Shown here: positions 17,401-26,939 of the stretch, piece after piece
Layout: each line of letters starts with the position of its first letter
How positions within the stretch are numbered: position 1 is the stretch's first letter
From: Fulvivirga ligni
GTDB lineage: Bacteria; Bacteroidota; Bacteroidia; Cytophagales; Cyclobacteriaceae
Reading direction: 5' to 3'
Assembly (NCBI RefSeq): GCF_021389935.1
Contig: NZ_CP089979.1
Coordinates: 3,329,001-3,393,000 of the forward strand
Length of the DNA stretch: 64,000 nucleotides
Notes under the pieces: generated by a model
What the model was told of the DNA's origin: nothing
The model's database searches: none
The model's input: the letters and a program-made list of their open reading frames with translations, nothing else
Made by a program: the position numbers and the translations under genes

Positions 17401-18146
17401 AAAATAAAATCACCAATCTTAGTTTGGTTGAGGAAACCACTTCCGGGGCGAGGAGAGTAGATGAGCAATTTGTGGTAGACTACCCTGCATTTTCACTGTT
17501 TGCTTATGACTATGCAGGTCTAGATGAAAACGGAGACCCGCAGGTACGCCTTGCTGATGGTACTATCACTACTGAATCCACTGTAACTGTTCCTGAAGAT
17601 ATCAAATTCATGGGTACTACCCAGCCTAAATGGAATGGTGGTTTTATGAATACATTTACCTATAAAAATTTCTCATTAAATATAAATACCGTGTTTAGCC
17701 TGGGGCATGTTATGCGAAGAGATGTTAACCGATTCTATTCTGGAAACAGATTGATACCTCAGACTAATAATTTTCAAACAGGAAATATTCATCAGGAATA
17801 TTTAGATCGATGGATGGAGGCAGGAGATGAAGTCTTTACCCATATCCCACGGCACGTGGATGTAGAGGATGGTACCCGAAATACAGACTATTATGTTGAA
17901 GGAGATATAAATGTGATTAGCGCTTCATTTATTAAAATAAGAGACATCAACCTGATTTATAATTTACCTTCCAAAATATTTGGTAAAACTGGTATGGATC
18001 AAATAGCTCTTCGAGCTCAAGTATCGAATATTCTAGTTTGGGCTAATAATGATTACGGTATAGATCCGGAATATCATTTCTTTCAGGGAATCAGGTCGCC
18101 TTGGCCAGGTCAGAGATTCACCTTTGGTTTAAACGTAAAATTTTAA
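14475..18146 (+). CDS. SusC/RagA-family TonB-dependent receptor with STN domain
   Basis: This 1223-residue outer-membrane receptor begins with a signal peptide (cleavage near GLSQ, residue 46) and an STN secretin/TonB signalling domain (about 60-115, LEETFNLIRSQTDYQFVYRY). A carboxypeptidase-D-regulatory-like beta-sandwich follows (about 138-215, VTGVVTDSVGSPLPGATVQI). The SusC-type plug comes next (about 225-345, with VLKDATAASIWGARAANGVIVI), then the barrel to the C-terminal Phe. The STN domain matches the FecI/FecR genes upstream, so the receptor both imports and signals. It pairs with the SusD-like lipoprotein six bases downstream. The ligand cannot be read; no glycoside hydrolase is nearby, while peptidases are. 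Confidence 0.95.
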   Translation: MHKLTKNNWKSILFASSSPMHQVLMKAFLFLCCTVVLGISPNYGLSQDSPIFIEEDQILSLEETFNLIRSQTDYQFVYRYDALKDAPPVQLQKGNITTSALLIKALAPTGYAYDFEDNTVIVTKAKKSEQLPQLVTIQAVTVTGVVTDSVGSPLPGATVQIANTNTGVSTDADGRFSISNIEIGTTLIISYIGFRPESIVVSQENMSGLNIILHEDINTLSEVVFVSTGYETLSKERSAGSFAKPKMDVFQNRSSTMNVAERLDGLVPGLVVNRSPGAELFNPLLIRGLSTTQLAYSSPLIVVDGVPIADIAPLTNSNVPLSGLLNINPQDIEDITVLKDATAASIWGARAANGVIVINTKKGSATDGVKFQYDGFVTWEDTPDLDYLQTLESREFIQVAEDIFNPERNSYNDVTAYTTSGNGIPPHEQILYDRYRGTITEATARRRLDSLASINNRDQIEDIWYRPSILSSHTLSASGGNGGYTFYGSANYTGTQSHRPGEEDDRYKLNIRQNFDAGKRINIDIITDLTYQDKFSPNNITVDSRYLPYQLFKDENGNNVDISHMTQLNDSIRTVMENASLLDLSYTPLDEVDYAYTKNETKSIRNILGAEVKILEGLKFQGKYGYTVNLTDNEVYRDHLAVDQRMQLAEFTVVSAPGSAPQYLLPATGGKYTTRTTNVESWTIRNQLSFVKNWNKRKHQLNLIAGQEAQEQLSVIKTSEVRGYDDRLQSYEQVDYGQLLSVANVVKPNQYNYPEYGLVTSGLNSERYFGRAENTTRFTSYYGNAAYTYNLKYSVNASVRNDQSNLFGLAKAAQNKPVWSVGAKWHISDEVFMQNIDWLNYLSLRASYGITGNAPTPGTAASFDILSPVSSFFFPETGLRISTPGNRNLSWERTATTNFGVDFGFLNRISGSLDYYQRRTTDLIGVIPANPLAGYSTVTGNLGDLENDGVELSLQTRNVVLKNFSWSSIINLAYNENKITNLSLVEETTSGARRVDEQFVVDYPAFSLFAYDYAGLDENGDPQVRLADGTITTESTVTVPEDIKFMGTTQPKWNGGFMNTFTYKNFSLNINTVFSLGHVMRRDVNRFYSGNRLIPQTNNFQTGNIHQEYLDRWMEAGDEVFTHIPRHVDVEDGTRNTDYYVEGDINVISASFIKIRDINLIYNLPSKIFGKTGMDQIALRAQVSNILVWANNDYGIDPEYHFFQGIRSPWPGQRFTFGLNVKF

Positions 18147-18151
18147 AAATC

Positions 18152-19579
18152 ATGGTTATGAAGTTCATATTTGAAAGATATCATAAAATATTGTGTTTGG
18201 GACTGAGCATGATTTTACTTGCTGCATGTTCTGATGAATTCCTTGAAATCATCCCTAAAGGTCGGTTGATTGCAGAAAAAGAAGTGGATTATGACAAAAT
18301 GTTATATAATCTAGATTTAGTTAATATAAGAACTGCCAATGCTCAAGTGCCACTGGGTGCTGAAATGATAGCATTCGAGCCTAATATAAGCAGCTCTGCC
18401 TTGCGCACACAAAGGTTGTATAATTGGGAAGGCTTAATTTATGAAGATGAGGAGAATGCCGGTGAACTAGAGCTGCCGATGGAGAACCTATATATCTATA
18501 ATAAGATCATCAACGAAGTATTAGATGCGACTGAGGGTACAGAGCAAAAGAAGCTTTCTATTTATGCAGAGGCTAGGGCAGGTCGTGCCTGGACCTACTT
18601 CTTACTTATTAATTATTACGGGTTACCCTATAACGAAGAAACATCATCTACTGACCTGGGTTTTCCCTTACTTGAAGAAGCAAACCTTATTGCAGGTAAC
18701 TTTACCAGAGCTTCTGTTACAGATATTTATCAGCTTATAGTTGACGATCTTGAAACAGCTATACCTAACTTGCCTACAATAGTAGAGAGCAGGTTCAGGT
18801 TTACCCGTGCTGCTGGAAAGGCATTATTAGGAAAGGTTTATACCTTCATGGGAAAATTTGAACAGGCAAGCTCATTTCTTGAACAGGCCTTAGTTGAAAT
18901 GCCTGATGTTGGAATTGATGCTCATCTGATGGATTACAATCAGGGCTATAGCAGTCAAAGAGTAGATACTGATCCTGAGAGTCTTTATGGAAAGCAGTTT
19001 ATTAATAACTGGGCAAATACTAGCAGTGAGTTGACAATTAAGCCGGAGGTAATGTCATTATATAGCGAGAGTGATTTACGCTTACAATACTTGTATCAAC
19101 CAGCGGCGACAGATGGAAATGCTTATCCTTTGGAAAATACTTATAGAAAGAGAACAGGCAGTGGCCAGACTGCATTTGGAATACGTGTACAGGATGTATA
19201 TTTACTTAATGCGGAAGTGAAATGTCGTAATAATGATATATCCGGTGCGGTAGAGACACTGGAGTATTTCAGAAGCCACAGAATGCCTGAAGAAGATGCA
19301 GCTGTTCCTGCTGATATTGCATCTGATCAGGAAGCGTTACTTAGGTTTATTTTTGACGAGCGCCTTCGAGAATTTGCCGGCTTAGGGTTCTATTGGTTTG
19401 ACATGAGAAGACTTACCGTTGATCCAATGATACCTACTCTTGTATCTAGTTTTACCCATACAATTTATAATGCTGATGGGATTGTACAGAGTGAATACCA
19501 ACTTACCGAAGAGCGTCTGGTTCTCAGGTTCCCTCAAACGGTGATGGATCAAAATCCAAATCTTATCAATAACGATTAG
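18152..19579 (+). CDS. SusD/RagB-family nutrient-binding outer-membrane lipoprotein
   Basis: This 475-residue lipoprotein forms the lid of the SusC receptor. The signal peptide has lipobox LLAAC (Cys24), followed by the family opening SDEFLEIIPKG. The TPR-rich fold shows in the AEARAGRAWTYFLLINYYG helix near 145-165. The C-terminal SusD region has LRFIFDERLREFAGLGFYWFDMRRL, the classic end block. I placed the start at ATG 18152, six bases after the SusC stop; an upstream frame inside susC is discarded. It is slightly short for the family but complete. A 10-bp hairpin follows. Confidence 0.94.
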   Translation: MVMKFIFERYHKILCLGLSMILLAACSDEFLEIIPKGRLIAEKEVDYDKMLYNLDLVNIRTANAQVPLGAEMIAFEPNISSSALRTQRLYNWEGLIYEDEENAGELELPMENLYIYNKIINEVLDATEGTEQKKLSIYAEARAGRAWTYFLLINYYGLPYNEETSSTDLGFPLLEEANLIAGNFTRASVTDIYQLIVDDLETAIPNLPTIVESRFRFTRAAGKALLGKVYTFMGKFEQASSFLEQALVEMPDVGIDAHLMDYNQGYSSQRVDTDPESLYGKQFINNWANTSSELTIKPEVMSLYSESDLRLQYLYQPAATDGNAYPLENTYRKRTGSGQTAFGIRVQDVYLLNAEVKCRNNDISGAVETLEYFRSHRMPEEDAAVPADIASDQEALLRFIFDERLREFAGLGFYWFDMRRLTVDPMIPTLVSSFTHTIYNADGIVQSEYQLTEERLVLRFPQTVMDQNPNLINND

Positions 19580-19589
19580 TTATTTAATA

Positions 19590-19627
19590 AGCGAAAAGGT
19601 AGTTCCTGCTAGGATCGCCTTTTCGCT
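19590..19627 (+). terminator. Hairpin after susD
   Basis: AGCGAAAAGG and CCTTTTCGCT form a perfect 10-bp stem around an 18-base loop. There is no strong T tail, so partial read-through into the thioredoxin genes is possible. Confidence 0.5.
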
Positions 19628-19643
19628 AAAATTCAAAATCAAC

Positions 19644-20783
19644 ATGAGAAATATATTTTATCTAGCCTTTGGCTTGCTGGTATTTGTATGCTGTTCTGAA
19701 AATAAATATGAGGAAAATACACAGGCGAAAGGGTTTGTTTTAAGTGGTGTAGTAGGTGATTTGAACTCACCTTCTCAGGCTTATCTTAGTTATAAAGTAA
19801 ATGATTCTACCGTTTATGATTCGGCTACAATAGAAAACGGGAGATTTAAATTTGAGGGTGAAGTTGAGGAGCCAGTAGCAGCCAGTATATGGGTGCGTCA
19901 TGGAGACTCTATTCCTGAGAAATCATGGCACCGTGACAATATCAGTTTTTACCTGGAAAATGCTGATATGAAAATTACTTCAGAAGATTCAGTAAAAAAA
20001 GCAGAGGTAAGCGGCTCCACCTTGAATGATGAAAGCATAGAGTTTTATGGCAAGCTTCAGCCTATGACAGGTAAGGTGAGAGAGATTAGCTTACGCTTAC
20101 AGGGCAAACCACAGGACGAGGCCTATATGCAATCTGTAGATACCATACGCCAATTGCAGAGGGATGTAGATACATTGTTAGTCACTTTTGTTAGCTCTCA
20201 TAAAAATTCTTATATGGGTATGTTGGTATTCAACCAATATCAATTGGGGTACAATTTTGATCCCAATGTTCGTGAAAAAGAGTTCAATGAATTCGATGAG
20301 GAGTTGCGGGGATCTCAGTTGGGACAAAAGACTTTAGACAAGATCAATGTAGCCAAAAGAAGTGAGGAGGGAGCTAAGGTTTCAGACTTTACTATCGAAA
20401 ATTTGGAGGGAGAGCCATTTACATTCAGCTCATTGAAGGGAGATTATGTTCTTTTAGAGTTTTGGGCCAGTTGGTGTAAACCCTGCAGAGCGGAAAATCC
20501 TAACCTCAAGAAAATCTATAGTAAACTGCAGGATCAAAACTTTGAAATTGTAGGCATATCCTTGGACGAAAGTAAAAAACCGTGGGAAAATGCTATTGAA
20601 AAAGATGAATTACCCTGGATACATATCAGTCAACTAAGGGGATTTAAAAGTGATATTGCCAAACACTATGGCATTACGGCCATACCACAAAATATGTTGG
20701 TTGATCCGGAAGGAATTATCATAGCGAAAAATCTTCGCGGGGAAGACCTTGCTACACGCCTTTCTGAGATATTCAAAAATTAA
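19644..20783 (+). CDS. DUF4369 / TlpA-like thioredoxin lipoprotein, copy 1
   Basis: This 379-residue envelope protein has a signal peptide ending at a Cys-Cys (16-17) lipobox-like site. An N-terminal DUF4369 beta-sandwich spans about 30-125, then comes a helical linker and a TlpA/ResA-type thioredoxin domain (about 245-378). The redox motif is WCKPC (277-281), and the cis-proline loop is GITAIPQNMLVDPEG. DUF4369-thioredoxins are frequent beside SusCD pairs in Bacteroidota. They are thought to reduce disulfides or cytochrome apoproteins in the periplasm, fed by CcdA/DsbD, which is encoded two genes downstream. The next gene is its paralogue, sharing the FWASWCKPCRAENP core and the RHG...W signature in DUF4369. 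Confidence 0.9.
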   Translation: MRNIFYLAFGLLVFVCCSENKYEENTQAKGFVLSGVVGDLNSPSQAYLSYKVNDSTVYDSATIENGRFKFEGEVEEPVAASIWVRHGDSIPEKSWHRDNISFYLENADMKITSEDSVKKAEVSGSTLNDESIEFYGKLQPMTGKVREISLRLQGKPQDEAYMQSVDTIRQLQRDVDTLLVTFVSSHKNSYMGMLVFNQYQLGYNFDPNVREKEFNEFDEELRGSQLGQKTLDKINVAKRSEEGAKVSDFTIENLEGEPFTFSSLKGDYVLLEFWASWCKPCRAENPNLKKIYSKLQDQNFEIVGISLDESKKPWENAIEKDELPWIHISQLRGFKSDIAKHYGITAIPQNMLVDPEGIIIAKNLRGEDLATRLSEIFKN

Positions 20784-20845
20784 GAATTCGTTTGAAATTC
20801 ATTTATAAACTGACTTTTAGAGAAGTCAAAAATCAAATTTCAATT

Positions 20846-21988
20846 ATGAAAAACATTAAATATTTAATCGCTGCTGGCATCTTAATACTTGCATCATGCA
20901 AGGATAAGGATACCGGGCAAAAACATACTGGTTATAACATCAATGGTCAACTGATTGATTTACCAGATTCGTCAATAGCTATACTTTCTTATGAGCAGTG
21001 GGACTCCCTGGTTACTGATTCAAGTAGGGTAAAAGGTGGTGCTTTTAGTTTTAAGGGCAAAGTTGAGCACCCTGTAGAAGCGCACATTACCGTGAGACAT
21101 GGCAAGAAGTTCGATAAGGAAGCCTGGAAAAATGATGCTTTTCATTTTTTTATAGAGAACAGTGATATGGAAATAAACTCTACTGATTCAATAAAAAAAG
21201 CCACCATCAAAGGATCTACACTAAATGCTCAGGCAAAGGATATAAATGACCAAATAACCCCTTTAACGGACGAAATTATAGCCTTATATGCCAGAATGAA
21301 AGACAGGACTAAGGAAGAAAAGTTAACTACTTACGATACTATCCAGGTTTATGTGGACAGCATAAAGCATGTGGCACATCAATTTATTATCTCAAATACT
21401 GACTCATATATTGCTCTGCAAAGATTTCTGAGACATGAAATGCCTAAAAATTTTGATCCTGATGCGGCGGAGTTGCTATTTAATCAATTTCCGGAGGATT
21501 TGAGAAAAACACCAACAGGCGGTAAAATCGCTGAAAAAATTGCCATAGCTAAAAAGTCTGTATTAGGTAAAGTAGCGATGGATTTCACACAAACTACCTT
21601 GGATGATAAAGAATTCAGACTCAGCTCTTTAAGAGGTAAATATGTGCTTATAGATTTTTGGGCCAGTTGGTGCAAACCATGTCGTGCAGAAAACCCCTTT
21701 GTGGTGAAAGCTTACCACAAATACAAGAAGGAGAATTTTGAGATAGTGGGTGTATCTTTGGATGTGAGCAAAGAAAACTGGTCCCAGGCAGTAGAAAAAG
21801 ATGGCTTGCCATGGATTCATGTTAGTGATTTAAAATACTGGAAGAATGAAGTTGCTTTGCAGTACGGGATTAATTCTGTGCCATCAAATTTACTGATTGA
21901 TCCCAATGGAGTAATTGTAGCTAAAAACTTGCGGGGTGAGGCTTTGACACAAAAGTTATCAGAGATTTTTGACAATGGAAAATCTTAA
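20846..21988 (+). CDS. DUF4369 / TlpA-like thioredoxin lipoprotein, copy 2
   Basis: This 380-residue paralogue of the preceding gene has lipobox ILASC (Cys18) and DUF4369 over about 30-125. The TlpA-type thioredoxin domain has WCKPC (Cys276, Cys279) and the cis-proline loop GINSVPSNLLIDPNG. The two proteins align over their whole length, including KNFDPD/YNFDPN before the linker and the final KNLRGE, which indicates tandem duplication. I use ATG 20846; a TTG frame 54 bases upstream would precede the signal peptide with non-family residues. The pair may handle different substrates or act as a relay. Confidence 0.9.
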   Translation: MKNIKYLIAAGILILASCKDKDTGQKHTGYNINGQLIDLPDSSIAILSYEQWDSLVTDSSRVKGGAFSFKGKVEHPVEAHITVRHGKKFDKEAWKNDAFHFFIENSDMEINSTDSIKKATIKGSTLNAQAKDINDQITPLTDEIIALYARMKDRTKEEKLTTYDTIQVYVDSIKHVAHQFIISNTDSYIALQRFLRHEMPKNFDPDAAELLFNQFPEDLRKTPTGGKIAEKIAIAKKSVLGKVAMDFTQTTLDDKEFRLSSLRGKYVLIDFWASWCKPCRAENPFVVKAYHKYKKENFEIVGVSLDVSKENWSQAVEKDGLPWIHVSDLKYWKNEVALQYGINSVPSNLLIDPNGVIVAKNLRGEALTQKLSEIFDNGKS

Positions 21989-22059
21989 TATGAAATGAAC
22001 GCTGTCATCTCAATTGTAGCACCTGGTTATCCTACCTGTTACTTGTAAAATCTAATATT

Positions 22060-24105
22060 TTGAAAGGGTATTATAAACTGATTAAAACGTCACTTTTCAT
22101 GGCGTTATTGGGATTGTTGTTGTGTAGAAGCAATAATATATCGGCTCAAATTTACGATCCTGTTAAATGGACCACTAAGGTGGAGGAAATTGAGCAAAAT
22201 GAGTTTGAACTGAGTGTTATAGCTGATATTCAGGAGAGCTGGCATATTTATGGCCTTTATATTGAGCAAGGAGGACCGGTGCCTACAAAATTTACTTTTA
22301 GCGCACCAGAGGGTTATTTCTTAAAAGGAAAAATTAAAGAACCCGAGGGAGAAACTATCTTTGATCCTGTTTTCGAGATCAATACTAAATATTTTGAACA
22401 CCAAGCTGTTTTTAAACAGGTAGTTCAGGTTTTATCGTCTGATATTCATCAGATCAAAGGTGAAGTAGAGTTTATGGTATGCAATGATCAGCAGTGCCTG
22501 CCACCATCTACCCAGCATCTGGTTTTTGACATGACTTCCAGCGCAAAAAATCCACTCCAGAAAGGGGAGACTAGTAAAAAATCCGACGAGGTGGCAGAGC
22601 AACCCAAAAAAGATGATATGGAGCCTTCTAAAATGCCCCAGGAAGGACTTTTGAGTATATTTTTGCTGTCATTTCTATCTGGTTTGGCCGCACTTCTAAC
22701 GCCATGTGTCTTTCCTATGATTCCGCTCACCGTTAGCTTTTTTACCAAAAAGAGTAATACAAGAATAGAAGGTGTTCGTAACGCTATTCTCTACGGAGTA
22801 TCCATAATTCTCATTTATGTAATCCTCGGGAGTTTAGTCACACTTATATTTGGTGCAGATGCGTTGAATGCTTTATCTACAAGCGTATGGTTTAATCTGC
22901 TGTTTTTTATCCTGCTTTTAGTTTTCTCATTTTCCTTTCTTGGAGCTTTTGAAATTGTACTGCCACATTCCTGGACTAATAAAATAGATGCTCGCGCTGA
23001 TAAAGGGGGGGTAGTAGGTATATTTTTTATGGCTTTTGCCTTAGCATTAGTTTCTTTTTCATGCACAGGCCCCATTGTTGGAACTTTGTTAGTTCAGGCA
23101 GCCTCAGAAGGAGGTTTGTCACCCATTGTAGGTATGCTCGGATTTTCTATGGCCATAGCATTGCCCTTTGCATTGTTTGCCGCCTTTCCGGGCTGGCTCA
23201 ATTCTTTGCCCAGGTCAGGTAGTTGGCTCAATAATGTAAAGGTGGTTCTGGGTTTTTTAGAGTTGGCGCTGGCTTTAAAATTTCTGAGTAATGCTGACCT
23301 TGTATTACAACTGCATATGCTGGAACGTGAATCATTTTTAGCCATTTGGATTGCTATTTTTGGAACGCTCACCCTCTACCTTTTCGGCAGAATAAATCTC
23401 TCTGACCATACATCACCTACACGTCTTTCAGTAGGCAGGTTAACGTTGGGCATGTTAACGTTGGCTTTTACGGTGTACTTAATTCCTGGCATTTGGGGAG
23501 CTCCTTTGAAATGGATTAGTGGTTTCCCACCTCCCCAGCATTATAGTGAGGGACTCAATGTGTTTGCCAGGGTTCAAGGTAGTAGTTCTGATTCACGGGA
23601 TTTGCCCCAAGGAGCCGAATGGGGACCACATGATATCCCCGTTTTTAAAGATTACGATAAGGGAATGGCCTATGCGCAAAAGATTAATAGGCCCATTTTA
23701 CTGGATTTTACCGGTTATGCCTGTGTCAATTGTCGAAAGATGGAGGAGCGAGTCTGGTCAGATCTTCAGGTTTTAGAGATATTAAGAAATGACGTGGTGC
23801 TAATTTCACTTTACGTGGATGACAAACGGAAATTGCCGGAAGAAGAACAATATATATCTGATGTCACAGGAAAAGATATAAAAACTATAGGCAATAAGTG
23901 GAGTGATTTTCAGGTCAAAAAATATAGAACTAATGCCCAGCCATATTATGTAGTTATAGATGGACAGGCGCATAACCTTAATTCCCCATCGGGGTATAAT
24001 GCAGACGTCACTGCATATAAAGAGTGGTTAAAACAGGGAATTGACAATTACAATCAGCTAAAAAATTTAGAGGGGAGGTCTATAGGTTTATGTTACAATT
24101 CATAA
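22060..24105 (+). CDS. dsbD: DsbD-like thiol:disulfide interchange protein
   Basis: This 681-residue protein shows all three DsbD modules. The N-terminal periplasmic domain (about 30-160) has a Cys141/Cys146 pair in CNDQQCLPP. The membrane CcdA-like domain has its redox cysteines in LTPCVFP (Cys216) and SFSCTGP (Cys335). The C-terminal thioredoxin domain has CVNC (Cys555, Cys558). It carries electrons from cytoplasmic thioredoxin to periplasmic thiol proteins. The TTG start at 22060 is preferred over ATG 22099 because it supplies a basic N-region (KGYYKLIKT) for the signal peptide. It would recycle the two TlpA-like proteins encoded just upstream. Its end overlaps the first M16 gene by 16 bases. 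Confidence 0.92.
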   Translation: MKGYYKLIKTSLFMALLGLLLCRSNNISAQIYDPVKWTTKVEEIEQNEFELSVIADIQESWHIYGLYIEQGGPVPTKFTFSAPEGYFLKGKIKEPEGETIFDPVFEINTKYFEHQAVFKQVVQVLSSDIHQIKGEVEFMVCNDQQCLPPSTQHLVFDMTSSAKNPLQKGETSKKSDEVAEQPKKDDMEPSKMPQEGLLSIFLLSFLSGLAALLTPCVFPMIPLTVSFFTKKSNTRIEGVRNAILYGVSIILIYVILGSLVTLIFGADALNALSTSVWFNLLFFILLLVFSFSFLGAFEIVLPHSWTNKIDARADKGGVVGIFFMAFALALVSFSCTGPIVGTLLVQAASEGGLSPIVGMLGFSMAIALPFALFAAFPGWLNSLPRSGSWLNNVKVVLGFLELALALKFLSNADLVLQLHMLERESFLAIWIAIFGTLTLYLFGRINLSDHTSPTRLSVGRLTLGMLTLAFTVYLIPGIWGAPLKWISGFPPPQHYSEGLNVFARVQGSSSDSRDLPQGAEWGPHDIPVFKDYDKGMAYAQKINRPILLDFTGYACVNCRKMEERVWSDLQVLEILRNDVVLISLYVDDKRKLPEEEQYISDVTGKDIKTIGNKWSDFQVKKYRTNAQPYYVVIDGQAHNLNSPSGYNADVTAYKEWLKQGIDNYNQLKNLEGRSIGLCYNS

Positions 24106-26897
24106 GGATTTTATTTCAGCTTGTATTATTAGGTTTAGTTCACGTTTCATTTGCTCAAAAAAAGGAGGTGCCAGAGCCCAAGGTTGCAGATATGAACCAA
24201 GGTGTGCTGCCAAACGGGATGCATTATTATATCATGCATAATGAAGAACCGAAGGGGAGGGCGGCCTTTTATTTCGCCCAAAATGTAGGTTCAATTTTGG
24301 AAGAAGATAGTCAGAGAGGACTAGCTCACTTTTTGGAACATATGGCTTTTAATGGGACACAGCATTTTCCTGACAAAGCTATGTTGAAGTATTTAGAGAA
24401 GCATGGGGTGAGATTTGATAGAGAAATAAATGCATTTACCAAATATGATGAAACCGTGTACAGCATTAGGAATGTACCTGTAGAAGATCCTGAGCTGATA
24501 GATTCTGTTTTATTAATCCTACATGACTGGTCTGGGTATTTAACCTTAGCTGAAGATGAGATAGATAATGAACGCGGTGTGGTGCATGAAGAGTGGCGTT
24601 CTCGCTACAATGCCCAAAAACGAGCGCAGGATTCAGTGCTCGAATTGGGGCTCTTGTCAGGATCTAAATACGCTCAGCGTTCTCCTATCGGATTAATGCC
24701 TATTATAGACAATTTTGAATATGAAACACTAAGAAATTATTATAGAAAATGGTATCGCCCTGATCAGCAGGCAGTAATAGTTGTAGGAGACTTTGACCAG
24801 GAGACAGTAGCCAGTAAAGTGAAAAAGATGTTTGGTGACATTCCCTTGAGAACGGATCTGCCAAAGCGCCCTATTTTTAAAGTGCCGTTTAGTGAAGATT
24901 TTACTTATGTGCCTATTAAAGATGATGAACTGCGTATTCCTACTATTCAATATTTCATCAAGCACCTGCCAGATACCACTCTCACCCAGTTAGAACGGAT
25001 TGAAAAAGATTTGAAGCTCACTATGGTCAGGAGTATTTTAGATGCTCGCCTCATAGCCTCAGCTGGCAAACCCGGAAGCCCTGTATTCTCAGCTCGTTTT
25101 TTTAAAGAAGATGTGGTGAGACCACTCGAAGTGCTCAAAATAGAATTACAACCTAAAAGTGACAGTCTACTATCGGCCATCAAATGGGCGGCTATAGAAC
25201 TGAAGAGATTTGACCTACACGGTGCCACCAAGAAAGAATTTGATCGTGTCAAATCTTCGATGATCCAGCGTTTTAAATCTGGGATTGAAAAGCCGGGTAA
25301 TTCTAATGTATTTAATGCCATTGCCATTTACGAAACCCTTTTTAAAGGTGATAAATATCTGGATTATAAGTGGGAGCAGGAGTACCAGTTAAATTATTTA
25401 ATATCACTTTCAGAAGAAGACCTGATCCCGATTTTTAAAGAGTACTACAGCATGCAGGGTAATGTAGTGGCCATTTTAGGCACCGAAAAATTGCCTTATC
25501 CAGAGGCAGGTCAGGTGTTGAATACCTTGAAATTGGTGAATGATGCCCAGCCTAAACCTTATGAGGAGGTTGAGGTTAAGGCTAAAAAATTGGAAAGTTT
25601 AGAGTTGCCAGGCAGTGAGATTGTAAAGAAAAAACAATTGGTCGATGACGGTGGCACTAAATATACTTTGGCTAATGGTGCAGAAGTGTATTTATATGCC
25701 CCCAAATCTCCCCTGGATATTGTATACTTTAAAGCTGTAAGCCAGGGAGGTCGATCTGTGCTGCCTCAAGACCTTCTGAGTAACTCACTTTATGCGACCC
25801 ATTTTAGTGCAGAGTCAGGCGTGGCCAATTTGAACAAGAAAGAGTTGGGTAAATCGGATGAGGTTGTGATGCCGACCGTAAAGATAGAGGAGTATCAGGA
25901 AATACTGGATGGCTATGCAAATGTTAATAATCTGGAGAAATTAAATAAAGGTATCTACCTCGCCTTTACTCAACCACGTTTTGATGCCGATGTATTTGAC
26001 ACCACGCTTCAAAATTTAAAACGGCTTCTTACTATGCTTCAAAGTAATATCCAATCGAGCTTGTCAGATTCTCTGCAAATGATAAAAACCAATTACAATA
26101 AACGTGAAGTACACCTGAGCGAGCAGCTTTTAAGGGAGCTCGATATGCAAAAGATAGAAGCGGTGTATAGGGATAGAATTACCAACGCTGCTGACTTTAA
26201 GTTTGTTTTTATGGGTGATGTTGAGGAAGATGCTTTTCAAGAGATCATTCAAAAATACATAGGAAGCATTCCAGGCACGCATTCCTCTGAAAAATATATT
26301 GACAGAGGCCTCAGACCTGCGCCAGGTATCAATAAACTCCACATGATTCGGGATATGCAAACACCTCAAGCTACAGTAAATGTGTATGTTACAAGGAGCC
26401 TGGCTTACACTTATAAGAACAAAATAGCCATGGAGGTTATTGAACAGCTATTAGGTAAGAGCTACCTTGAGAAGATACGAGAAGAAGAAGGTGGCACTTA
26501 TGGTGTACGCGTAAATGGTGGCTTGAAACATCTTCCTGATGACCATTTTGAATTGAACATTAGCTTCAATGGTAATCCTGATAAAATAGACAAGCTGGTT
26601 TCCATCGTGCATCAGGAGCTAAAAAGGCTTTCTCATGAGATAGACCCCGTTGCCTTTGAGGAGATAAAGAGCAATCTGAAAAAAGCAGCTACAGAAAACC
26701 AGGATAACAATAGGTTCTACTTTGAAGAAATAATTGAAAGTGTGGAAACAGGACTACCTGTACATACTGTTAATGAACGTCTTAAGAGTATTGAAAGACT
26801 TACTACAAGTGATATTATGGAGGTGGCAAAAAAAATTAATAAAACTCGCCGAGTAGTGGAGGCTGTTCTTTCACCTCCTACATCAGTCACTGAATAA
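24090..26897 (+). CDS. M16-family zinc metallopeptidase, copy 1
   Basis: This 935-residue pitrilysin-type peptidase has a Sec signal peptide ending near FAQ (residue 23). The active N-terminal M16 domain carries the inverted zinc motif HFLEH (His80, Glu83, His84) and the third ligand Glu161 at the expected spacing. An inactive C-terminal M16 pair follows (about 500-900), with the conserved TPQATVNVYVTR and REEEGGTYGVRVNG segments. These enzymes form a clamshell that cleaves peptides but not folded proteins. The layout resembles PqqL, a periplasmic M16 protease. The ATG lies inside the dsbD end (16-base overlap), so the two are translationally linked. Confidence 0.94.
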   Translation: MLQFIRILFQLVLLGLVHVSFAQKKEVPEPKVADMNQGVLPNGMHYYIMHNEEPKGRAAFYFAQNVGSILEEDSQRGLAHFLEHMAFNGTQHFPDKAMLKYLEKHGVRFDREINAFTKYDETVYSIRNVPVEDPELIDSVLLILHDWSGYLTLAEDEIDNERGVVHEEWRSRYNAQKRAQDSVLELGLLSGSKYAQRSPIGLMPIIDNFEYETLRNYYRKWYRPDQQAVIVVGDFDQETVASKVKKMFGDIPLRTDLPKRPIFKVPFSEDFTYVPIKDDELRIPTIQYFIKHLPDTTLTQLERIEKDLKLTMVRSILDARLIASAGKPGSPVFSARFFKEDVVRPLEVLKIELQPKSDSLLSAIKWAAIELKRFDLHGATKKEFDRVKSSMIQRFKSGIEKPGNSNVFNAIAIYETLFKGDKYLDYKWEQEYQLNYLISLSEEDLIPIFKEYYSMQGNVVAILGTEKLPYPEAGQVLNTLKLVNDAQPKPYEEVEVKAKKLESLELPGSEIVKKKQLVDDGGTKYTLANGAEVYLYAPKSPLDIVYFKAVSQGGRSVLPQDLLSNSLYATHFSAESGVANLNKKELGKSDEVVMPTVKIEEYQEILDGYANVNNLEKLNKGIYLAFTQPRFDADVFDTTLQNLKRLLTMLQSNIQSSLSDSLQMIKTNYNKREVHLSEQLLRELDMQKIEAVYRDRITNAADFKFVFMGDVEEDAFQEIIQKYIGSIPGTHSSEKYIDRGLRPAPGINKLHMIRDMQTPQATVNVYVTRSLAYTYKNKIAMEVIEQLLGKSYLEKIREEEGGTYGVRVNGGLKHLPDDHFELNISFNGNPDKIDKLVSIVHQELKRLSHEIDPVAFEEIKSNLKKAATENQDNNRFYFEEIIESVETGLPVHTVNERLKSIERLTTSDIMEVAKKINKTRRVVEAVLSPPTSVTE

Positions 26898-26939
26898 TTA
26901 ATAAACTAGATTAGAAAAACCACAGATAATTTATACGAT

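Noticed and set aside
18101-18151. Longer start of the SusD gene inside the susC end
   Set aside because: The added residues are out of family and the lipoprotein signal peptide begins naturally at 18152 or 18158.
24947-25327. 126-codon minus-strand frame inside the first M16 gene
   Set aside because: Shadow of an unambiguous peptidase gene; serine-rich antisense composition, no start region or neighbour support.
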